A DNA stretch of 64,000 nucleotides. Source: Paenibacillus dendritiformis (GTDB lineage: Bacteria; Bacillota; Bacilli; Paenibacillales; Paenibacillaceae). Made by a program: the position numbers and the translations under genes. The notes under the pieces were generated by a model, which saw only the letters and a list, made by a program, of their open reading frames with translations, ran no database searches and was not told the origin of the DNA. Where the stretch lies: positions 2,472,001 to 2,536,000 of the forward strand of contig NZ_OX216966.1 in NCBI RefSeq assembly GCF_945605565.1. The letters are read 5' to 3'. Positions 38,725 through 47,787 of this stretch are shown here, in pieces. Positions within the stretch are counted from its first letter, which is position 1. Each line of letters begins with the position of its first letter.

Positions 38725-41367
38725 ATGAAAGCCAGTGAGATTCGCGCAAAATGGTTGGAATTTTTCGAGGGTAAAGGCCATCATATCGAGCCGAGCGCTT
38801 CGCTCGTCCCGCATAACGATCCATCGTTGTTATGGATCAATGCCGGCATGGCGCCGTTGAAGCCCTATTTCGACGGGCGCGTGAAGCCGGATAACCCGCG
38901 GATTGCCAATTCGCAGAAATGCATCCGCACGAATGATATCGAGAATGTCGGCAAGACCCGCCGTCACCATACGTTTTTCGAGATGCTCGGCAACTTCTCC
39001 ATCGGCGATTATTTCAAAGAAGAAGCGATTACCTGGGCATGGGAGTTCCTGACCGACAAGCGCTGGATCGGATTCGATCCGTCCCGGTTGTATGTCACGG
39101 TCTACAACGAGGATGAAGAGGCCTACAAGCTGTGGAATGAGAAAATCGGACTGCCAGCCGATCATATCATCAAGACCGGGGACGACAACTTCTGGGATAT
39201 CGGGGAAGGGCCATGCGGTCCTTGCACGGAGATTTTCTATGATCGCGGCGAGAAGTACGGCACGCTGGAGAATGATCCGGAATGCTACCCAAGCGGCGAG
39301 AACGAGCGCTATCTGGAAGTATGGAATCTCGTATTCTCTCAATTCAATCACAACAAAGACGGCAGCTACACTCCGCTGCCGAACAAAAATATTGATACCG
39401 GCGCAGGGCTTGAGCGGTTCGCTTCCATCCTGCAGGATGTCGACTCGAACTTCGATACCGACTTGTTCCAGCCGATTATTCAGGCTAGCGCTCGCATTGC
39501 CGGCGTAACTTACAAGGAGAATGAGAAGAACGACGTCGCGCTGAAGGTGATTGCCGACCATGTGCGCACGGTGGTATTCGCTGTCGCCGACGGCGTACTG
39601 CCTTCCAATGAAGGCCGCGGCTACGTTATCCGCCGCTTGCTGCGACGTGCGGTCCGCTATGGCAAAGTGCTCGGCATCGACCGGCCTTTCCTCGTCGACC
39701 TCGTCCCGCATGTCGGCGACGTCATGGGCGGATACTATCCAGACATCGTCGAGAAGCGCGAATTCATCGAGAAGGTCATTCGCAATGAAGAGGAGCGCTT
39801 CCACGAGACGCTGGCCGATGGACTGGCCATTCTCGGGGAAATGGCGGAAGCCGCCCGCGCGGAAGGACGGACGCAGATTACCGGCGCAGAAGCGTTCAAG
39901 CTGTACGACACCTACGGCTTCCCGCTTGATCTGACGGAAGATTATGCCGCCGAGCATGGGCTGACGGTCGATCATGAGGGCTTCGATGAAGCGATGCAGG
40001 CGCAGCGCGAACGGGCCCGTGCCGCGAGACAGGACGGCGCAAGCATGAAGATTCAGGGCGGACCGCTGGCAGAATTGACGATTAAAAGCGAGTTCGTTGG
40101 TTATAATGAGTTGGTAACCCAATCCAACATTGTCGCGATGTTCGCCGGCAATGAAGCCGTCGAGGAAGTGAAGGCGGGAGACACAGGCCAGATCGTGCTC
40201 GAACGCACGCCTTTCTATGCGGAGAGCGGCGGACAGGTGAGCGATGGCGGCATGTTGACCGCACCGGGGACGGCAGCCGTCGTCGAAGAGGTGTTCAAGG
40301 CGCCTCATGGACAGCATGTGCTTGTCGTCCGGGTAACGGAAGGCTCGCTCCGCACAGGCATGACTGTGCAGGCGGCGGTCGCCCGCGCCGAACGGGAAGA
40401 CATCGTGAAGAACCATACCGCGACCCATCTGCTCCACAAAGCCCTGAAGCAGGTGCTCGGCGAGCATGTCAATCAGGCCGGCTCCCTTGTGGAGGCGGAG
40501 CGGCTTCGCTTCGACTTCACGCATCTGGGCGCTATCCAACCGGACGAGCTGCAAGAGATCGAGCGCCGGGTCAACGAGCAGATCTGGAACGGCATCGGCG
40601 TCGTTATCGAGTCCAAGCCGATTGACGAAGCGAAGGCGCTGGGCGCGATGGCGCTGTTCGGCGAGAAGTACGGCGATATCGTGCGCGTTGTCCAAGTGGG
40701 CGATTACAGCATCGAGCTGTGCGGCGGATGTCATGTCCGGAACACGTCGGAGATCGGATTGTTCAAAGTGGTGAGCGAGAGCGGGATCGGCTCCGGCGTC
40801 CGTCGTCTGGAAGCCGTTACGGGCCGCCATGCTTATCAATATATGGAATCCCAATTGGATCTGCTGAAGCAGGCGGCCGGCCTGTTGAAGGCTAACGCAG
40901 CCGACGTGCCGAAGCGGGTCGAGGCGATGTTCGCCCGCGAGAAGGAACTGGCGCGCGAGAATGAATCGCTGAAGGCGAAGCTGAGCAGTCTCGAAGCGGG
41001 TCAACTGACCGACCGGGTCCGCTCCGTGGCGGGGATTCCGGTGCTGGCGGCGCAGGTCGATGCCGGCGGCATGGACGCGCTGCGCACGACGGCCGATGAG
41101 CTGAAGGCGAAGCTTCCAGGCTCTGTGATCGCGCTGGCATCTGCAGCCGATGGCAAGGTGAACCTGGTCGTCGCCGTCGCTCCGGAACTGGTGAAGCAAG
41201 GATTGCATGCCGGCAAGCTGATCAAGGAGCTGGCTTCCGTCTGCGGCGGCGGAGGAGGCGGCCGTCCGGACATGGCTCAGGCCGGAGGCAAAGATCCGGG
41301 CAAGATCGACGATGCGCTTCGCCTGCTGGATGAGCTGGTGGCTAAGCAGCTGGAAAGCGGCAAATAG
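38725..41367 (+). CDS. alaS: Alanyl-tRNA synthetase
   Basis: 880 residues, full length. Class II catalytic domain (about 1-240, [28 protein letters not shown]), tRNA-recognition helices, the editing domain with the zinc-binding pair [11 protein letters not shown] and CGGCH, and the C-terminal DHHA1/C-Ala domain with glycine-rich [20 protein letters not shown] 38725 has GGAGG ten bases upstream and gives the family start [10 protein letters not shown]; an ATG at 38707 is in frame but overlaps the ribosome site. Controlled by the T-box leader. Confidence 0.97.
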   Translation: MKASEIRAKWLEFFEGKGHHIEPSASLVPHNDPSLLWINAGMAPLKPYFDGRVKPDNPRIANSQKCIRTNDIENVGKTRRHHTFFEMLGNFSIGDYFKEEAITWAWEFLTDKRWIGFDPSRLYVTVYNEDEEAYKLWNEKIGLPADHIIKTGDDNFWDIGEGPCGPCTEIFYDRGEKYGTLENDPECYPSGENERYLEVWNLVFSQFNHNKDGSYTPLPNKNIDTGAGLERFASILQDVDSNFDTDLFQPIIQASARIAGVTYKENEKNDVALKVIADHVRTVVFAVADGVLPSNEGRGYVIRRLLRRAVRYGKVLGIDRPFLVDLVPHVGDVMGGYYPDIVEKREFIEKVIRNEEERFHETLADGLAILGEMAEAARAEGRTQITGAEAFKLYDTYGFPLDLTEDYAAEHGLTVDHEGFDEAMQAQRERARAARQDGASMKIQGGPLAELTIKSEFVGYNELVTQSNIVAMFAGNEAVEEVKAGDTGQIVLERTPFYAESGGQVSDGGMLTAPGTAAVVEEVFKAPHGQHVLVVRVTEGSLRTGMTVQAAVARAEREDIVKNHTATHLLHKALKQVLGEHVNQAGSLVEAERLRFDFTHLGAIQPDELQEIERRVNEQIWNGIGVVIESKPIDEAKALGAMALFGEKYGDIVRVVQVGDYSIELCGGCHVRNTSEIGLFKVVSESGIGSGVRRLEAVTGRHAYQYMESQLDLLKQAAGLLKANAADVPKRVEAMFAREKELARENESLKAKLSSLEAGQLTDRVRSVAGIPVLAAQVDAGGMDALRTTADELKAKLPGSVIALASAADGKVNLVVAVAPELVKQGLHAGKLIKELASVCGGGGGGRPDMAQAGGKDPGKIDDALRLLDELVAKQLESGK

Positions 41368-41525
41368 GGCTGTTGATCCAGCCGCCTGGAAAATAGTAAA
41401 ATAAGAACAAACCTGACGCTTCATCGTTTCGACAAAAATTTATTGAATAATACAGGCTATGAAGCGGAATATTTTCTCGTTTGTTCGGGTATGTGTTATG
41501 ATAAGAGTAAAGCGAGGTGTCGGCG

Positions 41526-41786
41526 ATGAATTCCATGGATAAGACGATGAAGTTCAATGTGAAGGCAGAGGAGCAGGAGGCATCCAGCCAGGATATATTG
41601 CTGTCTGTCTACGATGCCCTTGTCGAGAAGGAATACAATCCCATCAACCAAATCGTCGGTTATCTACTATCCGGGGATCCCGCTTATATCCCGCGGCATA
41701 ACAATGCTCGAAGCCTGGTACGGAAGAAGGAGCGGGATGAATTGATCGAGGAGCTGGTGCGCTTCTATCTCAATCATCACCGTTAA
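41526..41786 (+). CDS. ireB: IreB-family regulatory phosphoprotein (UPF0297, YrzL)
   Basis: 86 residues, well conserved: DKTMKFN near the start, [34 protein letters not shown] in the middle, and [22 protein letters not shown] at the end. In Enterococcus IreB is a substrate of the Ser/Thr kinase IreK and controls cephalosporin tolerance; the N-terminal Thr is a likely phosphosite. ATG 41526 lies six bases after GAGGTG. First gene of the ireB-ruvX-yrzB cluster, as in B. subtilis. Confidence 0.92.
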   Translation: MNSMDKTMKFNVKAEEQEASSQDILLSVYDALVEKEYNPINQIVGYLLSGDPAYIPRHNNARSLVRKKERDELIEELVRFYLNHHR

Positions 41787-41835
41787 CAAGCGTACGGGCT
41801 CCCGAGTTCATCGGAAGCAGACATAGGAGACGATA

Positions 41836-42252
41836 ATGAAGATTCTCGGCTTGGATTACGGGGACCGCAAGATCGGGGTCGCGGTCAGCGACGCGTTCGG
41901 CTGGACGGCGCAAGGCCTCGAAGTCATCGTTCGGCGGAAGCCGGAAGACGACCTGCGCCGGATTGGCGACATCATCAAGGAACACGGCGTCGAGGAAATT
42001 GTTATCGGATTGCCGAAGAACATGAACGGAACGATTGGACCGCGGGGCGAAATAAGTATGTCATATGCTGAAGTCTTGAAGCAGTCGTTCGGATTGCCCG
42101 TTCACCTGTGGGATGAGCGCTTGAGTACGGTATCGGCGGAGCGGGCTTTGCTCGAAGCGGATGTAAGCCGGAAGAAGCGCAGACAAGTCATTGATAAGAT
42201 GGCGGCAACCATAATTTTGCAGACGTATCTTGACTATCAATCAAGAAGGTGA
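41836..42252 (+). CDS. ruvX: Holliday junction resolvase-like RuvX (YqgF, YrrK)
   Basis: 138 residues, RNase H-like fold. The catalytic acidic motif is LGLDYGDRKIGVAVSD, followed by IVIGLPKNMNG and LWDERLST; the end is KMAATIILQTYLD. YqgF proteins act in 16S rRNA 5' processing; the resolvase activity is inferred from the fold. ATG has TAGGAG upstream; the gene is 9 bases from yrzB. Confidence 0.94.
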   Translation: MKILGLDYGDRKIGVAVSDAFGWTAQGLEVIVRRKPEDDLRRIGDIIKEHGVEEIVIGLPKNMNGTIGPRGEISMSYAEVLKQSFGLPVHLWDERLSTVSAERALLEADVSRKKRRQVIDKMAATIILQTYLDYQSRR

Positions 42253-42261
42253 GGGGTTACC

Positions 42262-42558
42262 ATGACACAGGACAATTATTTGCAAGAGGAACCGGAAATT
42301 ATTTATATCCCGGACGATGAGGGCAATGAAGAAGAATTTGAGGTCATCATGAAATTCGAAGTGGATGGTTCTGATCGGAAATATATGATGGTAATTCCTG
42401 TTGATTCCGAAGACGAAGAGACCGATGAAGTATATGCGTTCCGCTATGAAGAAGACGGTGATGATCTGAAGCTGTACATCATCGAAGATGAAGAAGAATG
42501 GAATATCGTAGAAGAGACATTCAATACGCTGGTCAGCTCCGAGGAGGATGAAGCGTGA
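42262..42558 (+). CDS. yrzB: DUF1292 protein, YrzB-like
   Basis: 98 residues, strongly acidic. The DUF1292 core reads FEVIMKFEVDGSDRKYMMVIPVD and VYAFRYEEDGDDLKLYIIEDEEEW. Function unknown; always found with ruvX/mltG in Bacillales. ATG follows GGTGAGGGG. The TGA stop overlaps the GTG of the next gene. Confidence 0.9.
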   Translation: MTQDNYLQEEPEIIYIPDDEGNEEEFEVIMKFEVDGSDRKYMMVIPVDSEDEETDEVYAFRYEEDGDDLKLYIIEDEEEWNIVEETFNTLVSSEEDEA

Positions 42559-42854
42559 GCACCGATGAGGGCATCCGGTTCATTGAGCGGTTGAAGAGCG
42601 TCTATGGCGACGCGGTGGAGATGACGGACGAGCGCGGGAAGAGCCGAACCTGGTCTCTTGTCGCGGAGTTCGAATATCGCGGACGGGCGTACGCCGTGCT
42701 GCAACCGGGCGAAGGCAGGGACGCGGAGCCGGATCTGTTCCGCATCGTGCCGGAAGGCGACAACGGCTGGCAGCTTGAGACGATAGACGATGACGAAGAA
42801 TGGGAAGACGTGATGGAGCGCTACGACGAGATCGCGTTCGCCGATCAATTCTAG
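42555..42854 (+). CDS. Second small acidic protein, divergent DUF1292-like
   Basis: 99 residues with the same pattern as YrzB in outline: an acidic strand (WSLVAEFEYRGRAYAVLQP), then LFRIVPEGDNGWQLETIDDDEEWEDVMERYDEI. GTG start overlaps the yrzB stop (GTGA), so translation is coupled. Not clearly homologous to YrzB along its full length; possibly a duplicated, diverged copy. Followed by a terminator. Confidence 0.75.
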   Translation: MSTDEGIRFIERLKSVYGDAVEMTDERGKSRTWSLVAEFEYRGRAYAVLQPGEGRDAEPDLFRIVPEGDNGWQLETIDDDEEWEDVMERYDEIAFADQF

Positions 42855-42888
42855 CCGCGCCATCGCAGACAGTGATAATGAACTCGTG

Positions 42889-42916
42889 AAAAAGGGCGGA
42901 ATCTCCGCTCTTTTTC
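42889..42916 (+). terminator. Intrinsic terminator before mltG
   Basis: AAAAAGGGCGGA pairs with TCCGCTCTTTTT (G-U pairs allowed) around ATC, ending in a T-run. Confidence 0.75.
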
Positions 42917-42935
42917 CATGTAGGAGCGTGGAAGA

Positions 42936-43997
42936 ATGAAGACTGGAACGAAGGTAATGACCGCTTTCCTCATTCTGATTATCGTGGCGGGAGCCGGCGT
43001 AATCGGTTATGTGTGGAACGGCATGCAGCCCCTGCCGACCGAGGATCGCGAGATTACCGTCACTATCGAGCCGGGCACGGGAACGTCAAGCATCGCTTCC
43101 CGCCTGGAAGCAGAGGGCGTCATTAAGAATGCACTTATTTTTAAAGGTTATTTGAAATATAAAAATGAAGGCTCCCGCTTTCAGGCAGGGACATATGCTT
43201 TCCAACCCGGTGTTACTTACGACGAGATTATTGCCCGTTTGAACCAGGGCGACGTCGTGCCGGACAAAATGATCCGCTTTACGATTCCGGAAGGCTATAC
43301 GGTCGCGCAGATTGCAGACAAGCTGGCTGACGAAGGGGTTGTGAACAAGGAAAACTTCCTCAAGCTGACGAATGACATTTCGTGGTTATCAGGGCAATCT
43401 GACTTGGCTGCACATATTCCGACCGACGACAACATCAAGCATCCGCTGGAAGGGTATTTATTCCCAGAGACGTATGAGATGAGGGAAGAAAGCAGCGAGG
43501 AAGAGATCATCGTGCGCATGCTGGAGGAGATGCAGCAGCGGCTGATGGACATCTCCCCGAGCTGGGAAGATGAGCTGCAAAATAAAAATCTAACGCTCCA
43601 TCAATGGCTGACCGCTGCGTCGCTGATCGAACGTGAGGTCGTCGTCGATGACGAGCGCCCGATTGTGGCGGGGGTCATCTTCAACCGCATGAAGCAGAGC
43701 ATGAAGCTGCAGATTGACGCCACGGTCCAGTACGCGCTGGACAAGCCGAAGGAACGGCTGTATTATAAGGACTTGGATATTGAGAGCCCTTATAATACGT
43801 ATCAGATTGACGGCTTGCCGCCGGGTCCGATCGCGAGTCCGAGCAGCGCGTCGCTTGAGGCGGTGCTGCATCCGGAGCCTTCCGACTATTTGTTCTATGT
43901 TACGAAAAAAGACGGCAGCTACACTCATTTGTTCGCCAAAACGTATGAAGACCATTTGAAAAATATCGAGAAAAGCAAACAGACAGCAGGGGAATAG
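42936..43997 (+). CDS. mltG: Endolytic murein transglycosylase MltG (YceG-like, YrrL)
   Basis: 353 residues. Membrane anchor about 8-27, LysM-like part, then the YceG catalytic domain with LEGYLFPETYEM, the catalytic Glu in AASLIEREV, and YNTYQIDGLPPGPIASPS near the C-terminus. Cuts nascent glycan strands at the membrane and limits their length. ATG follows AGGAG. It lies just after a terminator whose hairpin ends 20 bases before the start, so read-through or a promoter within is needed. Confidence 0.94.
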   Translation: MKTGTKVMTAFLILIIVAGAGVIGYVWNGMQPLPTEDREITVTIEPGTGTSSIASRLEAEGVIKNALIFKGYLKYKNEGSRFQAGTYAFQPGVTYDEIIARLNQGDVVPDKMIRFTIPEGYTVAQIADKLADEGVVNKENFLKLTNDISWLSGQSDLAAHIPTDDNIKHPLEGYLFPETYEMREESSEEEIIVRMLEEMQQRLMDISPSWEDELQNKNLTLHQWLTAASLIEREVVVDDERPIVAGVIFNRMKQSMKLQIDATVQYALDKPKERLYYKDLDIESPYNTYQIDGLPPGPIASPSSASLEAVLHPEPSDYLFYVTKKDGSYTHLFAKTYEDHLKNIEKSKQTAGE

Positions 43998-44014
43998 AAA
44001 GTGGGGAAGGAACG

Positions 44015-44950
44015 ATGACGTATCAACCCGAATTGCTCGTCACCGCCGGCAGCACGGAAGAGGTCGCGCGTCTGCTTGAAGCTGGCGCGAATGCGGTCTT
44101 GGTAGGGGAAGAGAAGTACGGAGTGCGTCTGCCGGGCAATATGACGCCCGATCGCATTGAAGCAAGCTTGCTGCATGCCCGCGCCCGCGAGGCGAAGCTG
44201 TATGTGGCGGTGAATAATATATTTCACAACGACAGGCTTCAAGAATTGGCCGACTATTTGCGCTGCCTGGAGGAGTTGAAGGTGGATGCGATTGTCTTCG
44301 GCGATCCTGCCGTGCTGATGACCGCGCGCTCAGCCGCGCCTTCGCTGAAGCTGCACTGGAACGCAGAGATGACGTCCACCAACTACAAGACGGCGAAATA
44401 CTGGCAGAAGCGCGGTGCGAGCCGCATCGTCGCGGCGCGCGAGCTGAATATGGAACAGGTGCTGGAAATGAAGCAGCAGCTGCCGGACATGGATGTGGAG
44501 ATTCAAGTGCATGGCATGACGAATATTTATCATTCCAAGCGGCATCTGGTGAATCATTACTTCGCACATATCGGGGAGCGTGACGAGATGGGCCGTGCCG
44601 ATATGAGCCGGAAGCTGTTCCTTATTGAGCAGGAACGTCGTGAGGAGAAATACCCGATCTTCGAGGATGCGAATGGTACGCATATTATGAGCTCGGATGA
44701 TATCTGCGTGCTCGAGGATCTGAAGCCGCTGCTGGATGCGCGGGTGGACAGCTTCAAGATCGAAGGGCTGCTGAAGCCTGTATCGTACAATGAGACGGTC
44801 GTGAAGGTCTATCGGGAAGCGATTGACAGCTATCTTCGCGATCCGGAGCAGTACCGTTTTCAGGAAGAGTGGATGGATCGCATCCGGGCCGTGCAAGATC
44901 CGGAGCGCGAGCTGTCGTTTGGGTTTTTCTATAAAGATCAGGTGTATTGA
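44015..44950 (+). CDS. yrrN: Peptidase U32-family tRNA hydroxylation protein, YrrN-like
   Basis: 311 residues with a TIM-barrel-like U32 fold: ELLVTAGSTEEVARLLEAGANAVLVGEEKYG, LHWNAEMTSTN, and the U32 pattern VDSFKIEGLLKP near the end. The N-terminal half lacks clear cysteine cluster ligands, typical of the short partner. In B. subtilis YrrN (TrhP1) and YrrO (TrhP2) are needed for 5-hydroxyuridine at U34 of tRNA. ATG is preceded by GGAAGG. Coupled to yrrO by a 4-base overlap region. Confidence 0.9.
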   Translation: MTYQPELLVTAGSTEEVARLLEAGANAVLVGEEKYGVRLPGNMTPDRIEASLLHARAREAKLYVAVNNIFHNDRLQELADYLRCLEELKVDAIVFGDPAVLMTARSAAPSLKLHWNAEMTSTNYKTAKYWQKRGASRIVAARELNMEQVLEMKQQLPDMDVEIQVHGMTNIYHSKRHLVNHYFAHIGERDEMGRADMSRKLFLIEQERREEKYPIFEDANGTHIMSSDDICVLEDLKPLLDARVDSFKIEGLLKPVSYNETVVKVYREAIDSYLRDPEQYRFQEEWMDRIRAVQDPERELSFGFFYKDQVY

Positions 44951-44967
44951 GAGGGGAGCGAACAGCG

Positions 44968-46311
44968 ATGACAACCGAAGCGAAGCCTGCCAAATGGAAA
45001 GGCAAGCGGTATCGACTGGATAAGCCCGAATTGCTCGCTCCCGCCGGGAACCTGGAGAAACTGAAGTTCGCGATTCATTATGGCGCAGACGCCGTCTATA
45101 TCGGCGGACAGAAGTACGGTCTGCGCTCGAATGCGGACAATTTCAGCTTCGAGGAAATGCGGGAAGGCGTAGAGTTCGCCCGGAAGTACGGAGCGAAAGT
45201 ATTCGTGGCGACGAACATTTATGCTCATAATGAAGATCTGGAAGGCATTGAGGACTATTTGCGTCAACTGGAGCGGGTCGGCATCAGCGCCATCATTGCG
45301 GCGGATCCGATTATTATCGAGACGGCACAGCGCGTGACGCCAGGGCTCGAGGTGCATGTCAGCACCCAGCAATCGATCGCCAATTGGCAGACGGTCCAAT
45401 TCTGGAAGGAGGAAGGCGCGCCGCGTGTCGTCCTGGCTCGGGAGACCAGCCTGGAAGAGATTGTAGAGATGAAGCAGCATGTCGACATCGAAATCGAGGC
45501 GTTCATCCACGGCGCAATGTGCTCCTCTTATTCGGGACGCTGCGTGCTGTCCAATCATTTCACGAACCGGGATTCGAACCGGGGCGGCTGCTGCCAATCC
45601 TGCCGATGGAAATATGATCTGTTCGAAGACGGGCGGCCGGATCCCGATCGGGTCGTCACTCCGGAGGAGGCTGCCGGCATTCCGGTGCTGGAACAATTCC
45701 GGCTTGGCGTGAATCAGCTCGCCCTTGCGGATGAGGAGGAGCATGCCTTCTCGATGAGCTCGAAGGATCTGTGCATGATTGAGCATCTGCCCGATCTGAT
45801 CGATGCCGGCGTCGACAGCTTCAAAATTGAAGGCCGGATGAAGTCGATTCACTATGTGGCCACGGTCGTTAACGTGTATCGCCAAGTTATCGATGCCTAT
45901 ATGGCCGATCCGGACAATTATGAACTGAAGCAGGAATGGCTGGATGAGATTCGCAAGGCGGCGAACCGTCCCGTCAATACGGGCTTCTTCTATGACGAGC
46001 CGGATCATGAGGATCATATTTATGAACCGGAAGAGAAAGCGGCGCCGTATGACTTCGCCGGCCTGGTCATGGACTACGATCCGGCAACGGGCATGGCGAC
46101 AATCCAGCAGCGGAACCACTTCAAGCCGGGAACGGAAGTCGAGTTCTTCGGCCCGAACGGCACCTTCTTCAAGCAGACGATCGATAAGCTGTGGGATACC
46201 GACGGCAACGAACTGGATGCCGCGCGACACCCGCTGCAGCTTGTACGAATGAAGGTCAACGAACCGGTTCGCTACTTCGATATGATGCGGAAAAAGACAG
46301 CAAAGGCTTAA
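44968..46311 (+). CDS. yrrO: Peptidase U32-family tRNA hydroxylation protein, YrrO-like
   Basis: 447 residues. U32 core with PELLAPAGNLEKLKFAIHYGADAVYIGG, HGAMCSSYSGRC, and the Cys-rich RGGCCQSCRWKY that likely binds an Fe-S cluster; C-terminal beta-barrel domain. Paralog and partner of YrrN, acting in tRNA U34 hydroxylation (TrhP2). Start ATG 44968 follows GAGGGGAG; an ATG-less extension upstream is rejected. Ends the mltG-yrrN-yrrO unit at a strong terminator. Confidence 0.91.
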   Translation: MTTEAKPAKWKGKRYRLDKPELLAPAGNLEKLKFAIHYGADAVYIGGQKYGLRSNADNFSFEEMREGVEFARKYGAKVFVATNIYAHNEDLEGIEDYLRQLERVGISAIIAADPIIIETAQRVTPGLEVHVSTQQSIANWQTVQFWKEEGAPRVVLARETSLEEIVEMKQHVDIEIEAFIHGAMCSSYSGRCVLSNHFTNRDSNRGGCCQSCRWKYDLFEDGRPDPDRVVTPEEAAGIPVLEQFRLGVNQLALADEEEHAFSMSSKDLCMIEHLPDLIDAGVDSFKIEGRMKSIHYVATVVNVYRQVIDAYMADPDNYELKQEWLDEIRKAANRPVNTGFFYDEPDHEDHIYEPEEKAAPYDFAGLVMDYDPATGMATIQQRNHFKPGTEVEFFGPNGTFFKQTIDKLWDTDGNELDAARHPLQLVRMKVNEPVRYFDMMRKKTAKA

Positions 46312-46322
46312 CCGAATCCCAG

Positions 46323-46352
46323 CCTGCCCCCATCCAGGGGCAGGTTTTTTTA
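46323..46352 (+). terminator. Intrinsic terminator after yrrO
   Basis: CCTGCCCC pairs with GGGGCAGG around CATCCA, followed by seven T residues. Confidence 0.92.
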
Positions 46353-46501
46353 TTTATTACTTGTAAACCATCGGGCGTGCAGGTGGGCCGTTTATTTTGT
46401 TGCGGGAGAAATTGTGCAGCAGCTGAGATAGGGGCTGGAGGCGGTTCTGCTAATGCTTAATGCTGCGGCTAAAGAGTTCAAGTATGGCCTGAATGCTCCA
46501 T

Positions 46502-46920
46502 ATGAGCAGCATCCCTGTTAGGCAGGAAGGGCAATTATGCCTCGACTGTTCCTTATGTGCAATATCCCCTCTGCTCAGGAATATTTCAAGTAAGTCACGC
46601 TGCCTTATAAGCGCTATCCCCATTGCGCAGGAAAGTTTTCAAGTATGCTTTGAATGCTCCATATGAGCAGTATCCCCGTATCCCCATTGTGCAGGAAAAT
46701 CTACAAGTATACTTTGAATGTTCCATATGAGCAGTATCCCCGTTAGGCAGGAAGGGCAATTATGCCACGAATGTTCCTTATGTACAATATCCCCTCTGCT
46801 CAGAAATATTTCAAGTAAGTCACGCTGCCTTATAAGCGCTATCCCCATTGCGCAGGAAAGTCTACAAGTATACTTTGAATGCTCCATATGAGCAGTATGC
46901 CGTTGGACAGGAAGTTACCT
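46502..46920. repeat. Tandem array of 52-64-bp units with three-unit higher order
   Basis: Units begin at 46502, 46555, 46607, 46663, 46727, 46780, 46832 and 46888 (lengths 53, 52, 56, 64, 53, 52, 56). Three types A, B, C occur in the order A-B-C, hybrid, A-B-C, partial A; the 64-bp unit carries an extra TATCCCC. Each unit has TATCCCC followed by GCAGGAA or CTCAGGAA. No ORF of note. The flank 46353-46501 shows only a degenerate partial unit near 46479. Confidence 0.85.
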
Positions 46921-46989
46921 AATCCTAATTTAGTGAGTCAATCAAAACCCCTTGTCGGTTGGGAGATTGTCATAAGACATGTGTTGGAG

Positions 46990-47510
46990 CCTGAGTGGTT
47001 GGGAGACTCACCATAAGTCATGCGGGCGTACCTGAACGATTGGGATAATGAACGTAAGACGTCGAGGACACCTGAACGATTGGGATAATGAACGTAAGAC
47101 GTCGAGGACACCTGAACGGTTGGGATAATGAACGTAAGACGTCGAGGACACCTGAACGGTTGGGATAATGAACGTAAGACGTCGAGGACACCTGAACGAT
47201 TGGGATAATGAACGTAAGACGTGTGAGCCCACCTGAGCGGTTGGGAGAATGAATGTAAGACGTGTGAGCCCACCTGAACGATTGGGAGAATGAACGTAAG
47301 ACGTGTGAGCCCACCTGAACGGTTGGGAGAATGAACGTAAGACGTGTGAGCCCACCTGAACGGTTGGGAGAATGAACGTAAGACGTCGAGGACGCCTGAG
47401 CGGTTGGGATAATGAACGTAAGACGTGCGAGTTCACCTGAACGGTTGGAAGACCATGCCATAAGACAGGGAAGGGCTCCTGACCCGTTGGGAGAGTCTTC
47501 ATAAGGGATT
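46990..47510. repeat. Minisatellite of 40/41-bp units, about 13 copies
   Basis: Units start (CCTGA) at 46990, 47031, 47071, 47111, 47151, 47191, 47232, 47273, 47314, 47355, 47394, 47436 and 47478; lengths are mainly 40 and 41. Core: ACGRTTGGGAKAATGAACG followed by TAAGACGT; the last 8-9 bases alternate between CGAGGACA and GTGAGCCCA types. End units are degenerate, and weak relatives lie at 46951 and 47559. The units are too regular and their variable part too short for a CRISPR. Confidence 0.9.
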
Positions 47511-47787
47511 GCAGGGGAGACTGACTTTGCAGATTAAAGTTAAGCTAGGCAGCAACCTGAGTGTTGGGGAGGGCAACCATAAGTGCGTGCAAGGGTGGGG
47601 TTTGCTGCATCGTTTTTTGATCGTTTGGTTCTATTTATTTTTATTTTTGTGCACATTTAGTCACAAAATCGTGGATGCGCTTCCAAATATGCGAAAGGGA
47701 TTCCGCACGGAGCTGTCGAAGTAGTGCGTAAGACATAGTTATAGGGCGAATGACCTTGATATTGTTGATGGAGGAGAGGTGCTGTCG
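47511..47787. other. Non-coding stretch before the chemoreceptor gene
   Basis: Contains a last degenerate repeat unit near 47559 and a T-rich segment. I see no convincing promoter, hairpin or gene; a short open frame at 47509-47724 has no ribosome site. Confidence 0.4.

Noticed and set aside
38830..41424. Long antisense open frame over alaS (864 codons)
   Set aside because: Mirror of alaS codon bias; composition is Leu/Arg/His-rich with no family match, and alaS is certain.
47008..47502. Repeat-rich minus-strand protein of 164 residues
   Set aside because: All three minus frames are open because of the repeat itself; no ribosome site or promoter supports one of them.
46990..47510. CRISPR array
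   Set aside because: The repeat period is 40-41 bp with only 8-9 variable bases, and these come in two recurring types; there are no spacers and no cas genes.
47509..47724. 71-codon ORF before the chemoreceptor gene
   Set aside because: TTG start without ribosome site, overlaps degenerate repeat units.
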